Of a DNA stretch of 64,000 nucleotides, positions 12,101 to 22,070 are shown in pieces. A model generated the notes under the pieces. That model saw only the letters and a list, made by a program, of their open reading frames with translations, searched no databases and had not been told where the DNA came from. A program made the translations under genes and the position numbers. Source of the DNA: Luscinia megarhynchos (Eukaryota; Chordata; Aves; Passeriformes; Turdidae); NCBI GenBank assembly GCA_034336665.1, contig CM067565.1, forward strand, positions 85,004,858 to 85,068,857. The letters are read 5' to 3'. Every line of letters begins with the position of its first letter. Position 1 is the stretch's first letter.

Positions 12101-14880
12101 CCCAAAACCACATTCTTCAGTCCAGTGTTGAGCAACAGATAGAAGATTACAGCATCACACTGCCTCCTCAAGACTAGCTCCCATCACACAACTTTTCAGG
12201 AGAGTGCCAGGGCCATCACATGAGCGAACACATCACTGTGAAAGAGTTTCTGGAATTAAAGGAGTTCCTTAGAGTCTTCTGCACTTTGTTTTATATCAAG
12301 TCTAGGGTTAACAGCTTTTATTGAAGAGTGGTAAAACACTCAGCAGATGTTAAGGCAATTGAAAGAAAAACCATAGGCAGTTTTTCTTAAGTGAGGAATT
12401 TGTAAGCCATCTCACTGCCTGTGGCTGGCCTATCCCTTGGTCGTAACTAAAAACACATTCCAGGTCACACCTGGCATCCATCCCTTATTGACTCCAACAC
12501 TGAATTTTAACTGGAAATCGAACCAGCAAGGAACTAGCATTAAGTCCTAATGATGATGTTAAGGCATTCGTGACTACATCTAATTTAGAGCACAAGCTGC
12601 CTGAGGTACTCTGAATCTGTGTTTTATTCATGTGAAGCAATATACTCACCTAGGATGCTGACAGATGTTGCTTTGCTCTGGAGAATAATGTTGCCACCTG
12701 CATTTTTATGTGCACACCAGCGAGTGGCTGGCATAGCAAAGAATTATTGCACATGTGCCACAGCACAGATGCAGCATGGAGCAGGATTAAAACAGACTGG
12801 GGACAGTAACTGTAAAGTGTCAAATGACACAACCTCTTCAGAACTGCTGAAAGTGCCACGTAGCATTCAGATATTTTTCTTAACACAACTCACCCAATCA
12901 CTAATTCAAACAAACAGACTGCTTATAAAACCACAGAACAGAGTAGTAAAAAGGTGCAGTTCTTCTCCTATGTCCTTATTTTGCATTTTTTCTCATTAGA
13001 GGAGGAGCAGTTTTGTTAGAAATGCAACTGCTAATTTGGAGGCTTAAAAATAGTCCTGAAGTTCTGCCCCAAAGCATCGATTTTGAGGTGTTGAAGTTCA
13101 TAATTCACAATAGAACTGTAGGATTTGGAATTAGTGTGATTTATATTATTTCTTAATTACCAGGTTCCTGGAGTCCATACAGAAAAAGCACATCCTTTTC
13201 ACCTTTAAATTAAAGATTCATTTCTAGTACCCCACAGATACAGAAGAAGGTTGATATATGAAGATAGATGAAGGCTGAAGATTTGAAAGAAAACCCACAT
13301 GCAGCAAAGGGCAAAACCATTTTAATTTCCTAGATATTTTTAGGTAGTGGTCTATGTGAGTAGGAAGAGCTGGTTCATCATTTTGAGTACCCAGGACTGA
13401 CAAAACCTTGCTGAAGTAGGTTTTACATCCACTTTGTCCATGTGTTCTTAATAAAGGAACTGGAACAAAGTTTACTGAAATCAGCAGTAGGGTGCCAGCT
13501 AACACAGAGCTTTGGATTAGACCCTAACACACTGAAAGCCCTTTTACACTGCAGGTCTGTACTATGGAGAGTGCTCTCATCTAAATTTTGTTTACTTTCT
13601 TTTAAGATGTAGTTTGGAGGCTGAATCAGGAGTTAGGCTATAAATGAAAACTGCATTTTTTTTATACTTCTCCTATTTACCAAAATATAGAGGGCTCTTT
13701 GCAAGGAAACAGATTTCAATGGAGAAGTCTGAGTATGGACCTGTCGAAAATTCCCAGGGTCTCATATGTTCTCTATCAGGAAAACTGCACGAGTCATGCT
13801 ACCTTACCCAGTTGTCCCATTCCATCATTCCTGCCTCCTGCAGCACAGCTGTAGATTATATGATACTCAGCTGACTGCAGGTGCACACACCATCTTAAAA
13901 TGAACTCGGGAAGTAAGAGGATACGCAGTAACATCGTACTGTAAGAGCAGTAACTAATTGTACTCAGTGTTGCTTTTTTAGCTGGTGATGTTTGGATAGC
14001 ATTGAGAGATGCCACTGTGCCTCAAAGAAATTAAAAATTAGTAAAATTCAGACAGTGCTCTGTCACAAACTAAAGGGTATCTACTGACTCTGAGCCTGGG
14101 AAAAAAGGGCTTTTCCTTGGCCATGTAATCAATGTTTAGCAAGTGTCCATCCTAGATCAGTAGCCTTCACAAAAATATGCTTTAAACATATCAAAAACTG
14201 AAGTTTCAGAGAAACTGTCAAACTTGGTTTGCTTTGTGTTCTTTATTTTGGTCTGCCATCAACTTGCTGTTAATGTGGCAAAGATATTCTGGATCTACAT
14301 TTTCAAATGCATCCCTTAGATTTTATTTTAACATTACTCAGTGTTGCTATTCAGAAGTACTGTGGGGCTTTTGGCACTCTGAAAATGAAATGTAACTGTC
14401 TTGTGTTTCCAACATCTATCTAGTGCATGCTTCTGGGAACTCAGAACAGCATCTCCCATTCTGCAACTCCCCATCTGTGACAACAGTACTTACCTATCCT
14501 TCTAGGAAAGCTACCGTGCTTTCAAAGCATGAGTCACAGCTCACGAAGAGGCGTTTAGATGCAGGCTTTGCACTGAGACTGTTATTGTTGCAAGGCCATT
14601 TTTAATAACCAATCTGAAGGTGTAAGTCCTTTTCCTTTTAAAGTGAAAGTTTGTCTTTGCTTAAACCCTTATCTAGAGAGCTCTGAACATACAGATTGTT
14701 AGCTCAGACACTTCACCTCCTCTTAGGCTGAAAAACATAAATTCCAAAGGGAGAATCTAGGCATGTTTTTATTTTATCTGCATAAATCCAGTTGTTAAAT
14801 CTACGTGGCTGGCAACATCCTGAGGCACAGAGCAGCTTCAGTGGAGGCTGAGCTATTCATAGGCCAGCACGCTGGGCTGA

Positions 14881-14898
14881 GTGAGCTCATGAGCTCAC
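14881..14898. other. 18-bp perfect palindrome
   Basis: GTGAGCTCATGAGCTCAC equals its own reverse complement and contains two SacI-type hexamers. It sits in a locally GC-richer block of RHOQ intron 2. It could be a dimeric factor site or chance: I estimate about one such palindrome is expected every few hundred kb. Confidence 0.8.
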
Positions 14899-17800
14899 AG
14901 CCTCCCAGTGCCAGCTGCCAGCTCGGCTGGGACATGTAAAGGGAGCGAGGGAAAATGCATGTGGGAGGAGGGAGGCACAGCGGGGGCAGAAAAGGGGACA
15001 GGATGTTAATTGCTAACATTTCATGTTTAGATCTGCCAAAATCATGTTGGAGGTTTCAGTGTTTACACCTCTGCAGTAAAGGGCGGCAGGCTTTGCTTTG
15101 TGTGAGACTGCTTCACTGCAGGCTGACATTTGGAGCTATGGCTGCCTGGTAGGGGCAACTCAGAAGGAGCAATGTGTTCTGAGGAGGGACATTTCTATTT
15201 CACAACAGACCAACAGCTGCCTCTCTTCTCAGTAAGATCCTGGAATGGTACCTAGGGCTAAACGAGGGCTACCTACCAAAGCCAAGACAAAGAGCCAGCA
15301 AGGAGTATAAAGATTACTGCTATTTATTTGTAGCAACCACTGCAGGTTTGGGGACCATCCATTGTAATAAACACACCTCACTCACAGACACCTTCACATT
15401 TATAGCCATTTGTTTTTACACCTCTCCTTAATGCAGACACTCATCTCCCTAATAACTGAGTTAGGAGGTACTGCACCACACTAAGATTGACCACACCCCA
15501 CTCTGCACTGCCCAGATGCTTGGCCAAACAGCCACGCCACCTCTCTTCCCAGAGCAACGCAGCAGTACAAGCTCTGCTACTGCAGCCTTCCCCAACCTTG
15601 CTCTAGGTCCCAACCATCCTTTACAGCAGAGCAAGACTTCCCCCTGTATATGGGCAGCACACACTGGAAGAAAAGGACACCATGAATTAAAATCCTACAG
15701 CAAAAGGATGGCAGAAGGATGGACTCCAACTGTCATTTTAAACAACAGCCTTTGATACAGAGCAAAATCCCCAAAAGCAATTCCTCTGTGTCCTACCACT
15801 TATTCTGACCACTTGGGACGTGGCAAGGGGACATGTGGCACCTCTTCGTTAGTGCTTGCAGACATTCCTCCAAAAAATTAGCATCTTGAGAGCTGGCAGT
15901 ATTGCTTCTGGTATCATGGAAGAGCAAAATGATAATCACTTGCCAGCAGCTCATAACCACTCCAATATGGTGATCTTAACAGACCCCTGGTGAAGCCATG
16001 GTTCTATCCCCGAGCTGATTTTGCCATGTACCCCTGTTCAATGAAGAGCAGTACTGACACACAGTCTCCCACAAGAGGCTGCTGCAAAGCCAGAGGCATC
16101 CAAGCATCAGTATCACAAGCACTTCAGTGTGTCCATGCATCTTCAATGCAGGTAGGTTCCACAGTTCTCACTGTCTGGGGAAAGCAAGACCTGCTCTAAA
16201 CCCACTCAGTGCACACAGCAAGGCTAAGAGGAACTGCTAGCTCCAGCTCTGGGAGGAATGGCACCAAATTCCCACCCACTCCCTGACACAGGAGGCTGCC
16301 TCCACAGCTGCAAACCCAAATGGGCTCTCAGAGCTTCCACAGCTCAGCAGTTGTACTGGCTATTTTCTGCTGAACCAGAGCCTCAGTATTTTAAGCCAGA
16401 GAAAAGCCTTCTTGAACTCACACACACCCAAAGGCCTGTGTATAAACTGAACTTTGTGAACCACTGGTGGCATTTTTCCTTGCTATATATATTTACCAGG
16501 GAAAAAATGGGATTTTAATAGATTTATTTTTCAACCTACTTTAAACTCTTGAAGATATGAGGCCTTATGTCATCGTTATAGTTATTACATGTGATCCTGT
16601 GTGTGTTGTGAGAAGTGAGCTAGAAATGAGTACTGGATGAACTCAAAAGCTTGCAACTCCTCTGCCAAAGCAAAGTCTGTCACATGTTGCTAAATACATT
16701 ACCCTGCAAGTTAAAGAGACCCACACACTGATAAGCCAACATTTCAGGGTGAAGAGCTGCTGTGCACCAGCTATGAATCAAAATCTTGTCTTTAATCTTT
16801 CCTCTCCTATGGGCTTTCTGCATGGATTTGGAGTAAGTCACTATCTGAACTTTCACTAACCCCCTTCACTCCTCTTCCCCCTGAATTGAGATCTGTAGAT
16901 TGTACCTATTTACTTTGTCCAGAGCTGGAAGTACAAACATGCTGGTGATTGTGAACTGCTTTGATACCACAGTGATCACACAGAGCCAAGTTTTATGAAA
17001 CAGTACTATCAGGCCAATATTTTAGAGTAAAGTTATTTGCAAGTGACAGAAATAGAGACAAAAGCACTGATTTATGCTGGCATAGAAATCCCAACCTTGG
17101 GCAGCAATGTATCCTATCCATACAGAAGTCTGTGGAAGCAGCAGGCATGTACCATGTACAGCATGCTCTTTCCTCAACACAGAGAAGACATCATCAACTC
17201 ATGTCTTTTCTGCTCTTTACTATATATATTTAAGCTTTAATGTAAGCTTTCTATTATTGCATAACTTTAGGAAGACAGGCTTGTCAGCTGCTCTGACAAA
17301 GCAGCTTTTAACTGAATGAAATTGCTGGACTAGCATCTTGATACAGACTCCCTTCTTTAGTTGTACTGGATGTTGGGAGGGGCTCCCGTGGGCAGGCTCT
17401 GATGTCCACCAGTTCCCCAAACATGCTGAAGTGGGATGGGGATAGTGATAAAGATTTTACTAGTGCCACTGGTTTGACTAAGAGGGGAGTTTTGCCAAGA
17501 CCAGATATTTCTGTAAAGGTAGCCTCATTAAAACACCCGATGTGAACTGAGGGTCCTCTGAATCAGGCCAGCAAGATCTATTTCTAGGTGCCTCAAAAAC
17601 TGCCCTGGAATTCAAAATTAAGATTTCAGCTTTTCAGAAATTGGGAAAAAAAGCATACCTTAACTTTCTCTACATGCAGCTTCACACAGAAAAGTTTTTT
17701 CTTAGTATAACATGAACAGCTTAATTTGCTGTTTGTTGTAAACTGGCCAGTTTACCCTACTGACTTTTGAGGAGGCCAAAGGTTGCCTGTAATGCACTCA

Positions 17801-19452
17801 GCACATTCAGGCAGAGTGGGGTACCACAAAGCCACCTTAGTTAAGGTTACACAGAGCTAACAACACATGCTCACATTAATAGCAACAAGTCCAGCACAAG
17901 CAGTTTGAGACAGCATCCCCAAATAAACTGTGCATCTGTACAGAAGTGCTAGGCTTGCTTTCACACTCTCCAATGCTCATTATAAAAAAAAAAAATTAGT
18001 TGCACACTAACCAAATGCTTTGTCTGAGCACTAGATCCTCACTTTGCAACCTGACTTAAGCAGTATTTTAAGGCCATGTTCTGAACCAATTACTACTAAA
18101 AAACAGGACTATGATAGTAGTAAGAAATGCACTTAACTGGTACAAATTTGACTAGTTTGTATGTACGTCAGTGAGATGACAAGCATGAAGTCAGTCTCTG
18201 TGGGAAGAGTCTCACCCTTCAGGGTATCAGCTTTCTGGAAATGGCGCTGTTTGCTACAATTCTCATGGAATTAATTTTTTTACTGATTTCAGGCCTGACA
18301 AAGATATAAGACTGGTTAAATGCTGATTCCCTAACTCAAGACTGTATGCAGATCTAAAATGGTACATTAATTCAGGCAGCAGTTCAATTAAGTATAAGAA
18401 CAACACAGTTAAAAATTACAGCTTCAGTCTATGCGAGTTCAGTGAGATTGTCTTACTAGTTGCTCTTTACAACAAGGAAGCATGTCTGAGGTCATGTGAG
18501 ACCAAAGCACATGCTCACGCTGCAAGAAGAAGTTCTAATATAGGGAATACACAGCTTTACAGAAACCCATGCTGCATTTCCGTATATGCTCTGCACCTCC
18601 TTGGGAGATGCCTGCACCTCCTGGGGTCAGGCCCTTCACAAACTGTTTCAAATAAGGGATCCCCAGAAAGTTCTCTAACCCCAGAGACGGCACTTGGCCC
18701 GTGGCTGATGCCATGCAAGTTAAGCTAAGGAAGAGAAGACTTGAATCATGAAGCCTTTTTTGACACAGTGACCCCTCCAAACATCCAGTATTTTATCCAT
18801 CATTAAAGTTACTTAAGAGCCATGCTGACATCGCAGCATCTTTCACAACTGGCTGTAATAATCTTAACCAAATGAATCACTTGAGTTGTCTGGGACAGCA
18901 AAAGAAACCCAGGTTATCTCAAAGGCAGTAGCTGAGAATTACATGTTATTATTTCCCACCTTAGTTTGAACAACTCTTTGTATCTATTTGAGTGCTGTAA
19001 ACCACAACCAAGGCAAGCTGCGGCAGCCTGGCTCTCCATCCGACCCGAGGCGGCTGAGGCAGCGTGTGCCCTCTGTGCTGAGCGGGGCGCATTTCCCCCC
19101 CTGCGGGCGGGCGGGAGGGTCGGCACCCCGGGGAAGGGGTCTGGCCAGCGGCGGTGTCACTGTCCCGCAGGCGCCGGGCATCCCCCCACCCAGCGCCGGC
19201 CGATGCCGCGGCGCCTCGGCCCCAGCACCGCTAAAAATAAAGCCCGTCTCCGCCTGCCTGCCCTCGGGAATCGAGCTCGGATCGATGGTTTTCTTTTAAA
19301 GCCGGATTTTATCAATCGCCCCCCACCCCCGCCAACCCGCCTCTGAAGCGCCCGGCCCGGACCACAGCCCTGCGAATAACTTCAGCGCCGGATCGCCGCC
19401 GGGATCGCCGCCGGGCGGGGGCCGGGGTCCGCGGGCAGCGCTCGGCACTCAC

Positions 19453-19511
19453 CTGGCCGGCGGTGTCGTACAGCCCCAGCAGGTACTGCTTGCCCCCGAC
19501 GGTAACGCTGA
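19453..19511 (-). CDS. RHOQ: RHOQ coding exon 2
   Basis: Fifty-nine bases. The first two complete the Val48 codon begun in exon 1; then [19 protein letters not shown] follows, residues 49-67, ending exactly at the catalytic Gln67 of the G3 DTAGQ motif. Acceptor is CGCAG on the - strand (AG at 19513-19512); donor is GTGAGT (19452-19447). Confidence 0.97.
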
Positions 19512-19668
19512 CTGCGAGGGGGGAGAAACACAGCGGGTGAGGGGGGGGCAAGCCCGGCCGACCCCTCTGCCGGCCCCCCCGGCAGGACAAGGCCGGGGAG
19601 ATGGAGGGAGGAGGGAGGCGAGAGCGCGGCTGCCGCCCCCGGCGGTAGCGGGGCCCCCGCCCGCTCAC
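19512..19668 (-). other. RHOQ: RHOQ intron 1 (157 bases)
   Basis: A short GC-rich intron in phase 1, GTGAGC donor and CAG acceptor, wholly inside the CpG island. It contains a run of eight G on the + strand near 19541. Confidence 0.9.
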
Positions 19669-19810
19669 CTGCGTAGTGGTCGAAGACGGTGGGCACGTAC
19701 TCCTCGGGGAAGGCGTCGTTGGCGTAGCTCATCAGCAGGCACGTCTTGCCCACGGCGCCGTCCCCCACCACCACGCACTTGAGCATGACCGCCGCGCTGC
19801 CATGGGCCAT
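19669..19810 (-). CDS. RHOQ: RHOQ coding exon 1 (TC10 small GTPase, N-terminus)
   Basis: RHOQ (TC10) is a Rho-family GTPase of the Cdc42 branch. It cycles between GDP and GTP at the plasma membrane and endosomes and acts in insulin-stimulated GLUT4 traffic, exocyst-dependent exocytosis and actin control. This exon gives residues 1-47 plus one base: [20 protein letters not shown], with the P-loop GDGAVGKT at 16-23 and switch I with Thr41 ([12 protein letters not shown]). Joined to the other four exons it makes 205 residues, the same length as human RHOQ, with P-loop, Thr41, DTAGQ (63-67), TQID (121-124), SAL (164-166) and CAAX (202-205) all intact. The start at 19810 has G at -3 and G at +4 and matches the family N-terminus. 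An out-of-frame upstream ATG lies at 19829. Exons 1 and 2 sit in the CpG island; the remaining exons are 14 kb downstream. Confidence 0.97.
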
Positions 19811-20099
19811 GGCCGGCGCCCGCCCTCATGGCCCCGCGGGCGCGCCCCGCCGCGCCGGGCCCCTCGGCATCGCCGCCGCCGCCGCTCAGCGGGCGCCCCC
19901 GCCGGCCCCCGCCGGGCGCGGCCCCCCCGCCATCCGCCGCTCGCTGGGCCCGGCGGGAGCCGCCTTCCCGGCCGCGCCGCGCTCGGAGCGCCCGCCGGGC
20001 GGAGCGGGAGGGGCGCCCCGCGGGCTGCAGGGCCCGGGCCCCGGCCCGCTGCCCGCACACGCACGCACGGCAGCCGCCGCCTCCCCGCCCCGCCGGCGC

Positions 20100-20239
20100 T
20101 CGGGCCGTGCGGGCAGCCCCTGCCCCGCAGCAGCGCGGCCAAGCCCGTGCTCTGGTGATCCCCCGCTGGTCCCCACCATCGCCCGGCGCGCACAAAGGAA
20201 ACTCCAGCAGCATCCTCTGCTCTTAGCCCCTGCCTGCCG
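20100..20239 (+). other. Candidate divergent first exon at the RHOQ promoter
   Basis: On the + strand, opposite to RHOQ, the island ends in CTGCCG followed by GTAAGTAT at 20240-20247, a near-perfect 5' splice site. The left end of the exon is unknown (20100 is nominal). The frame that reads into the candidate second exon has a TGA at 20156-20158 and no later ATG, so this exon would be untranslated. Inference only: divergent transcription from CpG islands is common and often yields lncRNAs. Confidence 0.35.
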
Positions 20240-20247
20240 GTAAGTAT

Positions 20248-21694
20248 GAAAAATGCGAAAGGATTTTGTTCCGCGCTGAGTTCATTGTCTTTGGGTCTGT
20301 ATTCAGTAGCGGGAACAGATTTAAGAGCACCAACGTGTGTCGTTTGAACAGGCTTGAGCACCCGTTTGCAAGGCTAAAGGACCAGAGGACAAAACCTAGA
20401 AAGAGTAGGTACTGCATGAAAAATGAGTGAAATCATGCTCCCACTAGTGTCAAAGTCCCACTGTTCAGTGGCACTAGGCTGTCACCTTAGCAAGCTGTTT
20501 CCAACTTCACATTTTCAAATGGTGTGAAACATGTCTACAGACAGACAGAAACAACTGCCTTTTTTAGGTTACAATTTTTCCAGATTCATGCTACAAGCCC
20601 CATCCAATTACAACAAAAACAGCACGCAACAGTGCAAGACATGAGGAGACCTCTGCGTTGTGTAGTTTGTGTTTCTATTTGATCTGACATGCTTCAGGAA
20701 GAAAATTAAATGCAAATCTCACATTGCACAAAGCTTATCTGAATATTCAATAAAGCACGTTTTCAAACCAGGATAAAATACAGAAGTTTTTACTTTGCAA
20801 GTTTTTCAGCTTAGTCAATCAAGCTTTCATGCCTTCAGAGGGTGTGAGCAGGACATCCAAGCCTGCTCTGGTGCAATTTCATCACAATTCATCCAGAGAG
20901 CATCAAACCCACGAGCAGACAGAAGCTGCCCCAGGAGGTATTTCCTCAGCCCCTGGAAAATGCCAGCTGTACAAGAAAGCTGGATTTACTGAGAAGCCAG
21001 TCAAGTGGCAGCCAGCACAGGACTCGGCACACAGGTCTCCCAGACAACAGCTCTTCCTAGTGAGCAGATATGTCCTGCATGAGCAGCTGTTTCAGGAAGG
21101 GTTATAGCACCACATCCACAAAAACTGCTTTAGAGGTTTCTGGGTACCCATGAGGGACTTGAAATCATGCAGATACTCAGTGGCCCAGGTGACATCCACT
21201 TCTCTTTTGCTTGCCAATGTATACATTTAGGAGTACCAAGCACTTACATTCCTGAACAACAGCAGCCCAGGCTGCCATCTGCACAATCGATGGGGAGTAT
21301 ACTTCCTCCACTCTGCTGCTTGCTTAATTGCTACTGTTGCTTCCCAAATCCTGTAATCATCATTTTGAACTCACACAATCTCAGCCAAATGATTCTCATC
21401 CAGTCCTCCATCTTGTTCAGACAATGGGTAACCAATTAGTCTGCACTAAATATTTAGAGAAAATGAAGATACAGAAATGAAGAACTGAAACACTCACCTG
21501 GGCTCTCTCCTTAGCAGTTTGGCTGGTTGTACAGCCACGGAATCGCATAGCTGCAGGACTGGGACCTTGTAAAAACTTGTAAAAACTTACAAGAGTCCCA
21601 GAGTGATATGGCTCTATGGAATCACTGGCAGAGGTGTAGGACTGTTGGTTTCACCCACAGAATAATTACTTTGTTTGTTTTTCACCCTTTACAG
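20248..21694. other. Interval between divergent donor and candidate acceptor
   Basis: AT-rich DNA with no recognised gene. It holds the hairpin at 21559-21601 and several short frames without coding character. If the divergent transcript exists this is its intron, ending in a long T-rich tract and CAG at 21692-21694. Confidence 0.6.
21559..21601. repeat. Inverted repeat able to form a hairpin
   Basis: Left arm CTGGGACCTTGTAA (21559-21572) pairs with TTACAAGAGTCCCAG (21587-21601) with a single unpaired base in the right arm; loop 14 bases. The arm-loop boundary contains a tandem duplication of TTGTAAAAAC. Stem length is below that of a typical microRNA precursor. Confidence 0.8.
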
Positions 21695-22070
21695 ATGTCA
21701 TTTTCCAGCCAGCACCCACAGCAGTGGGATAAGGAGGGTGCAGCTATAAAGAGAAAATACACTCCAAAAGTTCCTGGGAATTTGTTTATTGTCTTAAACA
21801 TCTCTGGCTTTCAGCAGCTCCTCAAGAATGTGTTAGACTCTGCTCAGTATCAACTGACTGGCTCAGTGGAGATTTTCAATTCAGCTGTATCGGCACAGTG
21901 GGTACCTTATCACATCCTTACTTCACATAAATTAATCTGTTAATGTGACAGATCAATCTGTTCTGTGCAATATTCTTTCATTTTTCAGCAAATATAAAAA
22001 GTGTTAAAATAATTACCTATAACAAATATTATTTTAAATATCTTTAATAAAGATACTCAATCTAGCCGTT
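21695..22070 (+). other. Candidate terminal exon with 82-codon ORF, divergent from RHOQ
   Basis: A strong acceptor (T-rich tract then ACAG at 21691-21694) is followed immediately by ATG at 21695. The frame is open for 82 codons to TAA at 21941-21943, beginning MSFSSQHPQQWDKEGAAIKR and passing through LFIVLNISGFQQLLKNVLDS. AATAAA follows at 22046-22051. Acceptor, ORF and poly(A) signal in this order make an ordinary 3' terminal exon, and the GTAAGT donor at 20240 on the same strand would supply a first exon. I recognise no family. G at codon position 1 is about 26% by hand count, which does not argue for coding, and the spliced context around the ATG is weak. A lncRNA is as likely as a small protein; chance is not excluded. 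Confidence 0.3.

Larger units (their letters stand above)
5478..19452 (-). other. RHOQ: RHOQ intron 2 (about 14 kb)
   Basis: A GT-AG intron in phase 0, from the donor at 19452-19451 to the acceptor at 5479-5478. I see no exon, RNA gene or full transposon in it. Small items are a (TTTG)4 run at 6125-6140, an 18-bp perfect palindrome at 14881-14898 inside a locally GC-richer, purine-skewed segment (about 14.8-15.0 kb), and a run of A at about 17984-17995. The right-hand 450 bases belong to the CpG island. All frames of 60-126 codons here lack homology I recognise and show no coding composition. Confidence 0.85.
18990..20250. promoter_or_regulatory. RHOQ: RHOQ CpG-island promoter
   Basis: A roughly 1.2-kb block very rich in C, G and CpG, spanning RHOQ coding exons 1 and 2, the short intron 1, the 5' UTR and upstream DNA, in otherwise AT-rich surroundings. 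No TATA box is obvious. This is the expected architecture of a housekeeping-type, multi-start promoter; the start sites are not visible. All long frames in this block on both strands other than the RHOQ exons are by-products of GC richness. Confidence 0.85.

Noticed and set aside
12619..12999. 126-codon + strand ORF inside RHOQ intron 2
   Set aside because: No family resemblance, and length within chance.
19537..20361. Many long frames on both strands in the RHOQ CpG island
   Set aside because: High GC makes stops rare; composition is Pro/Arg/Ala noise and they overlap the proven RHOQ exons in other frames.
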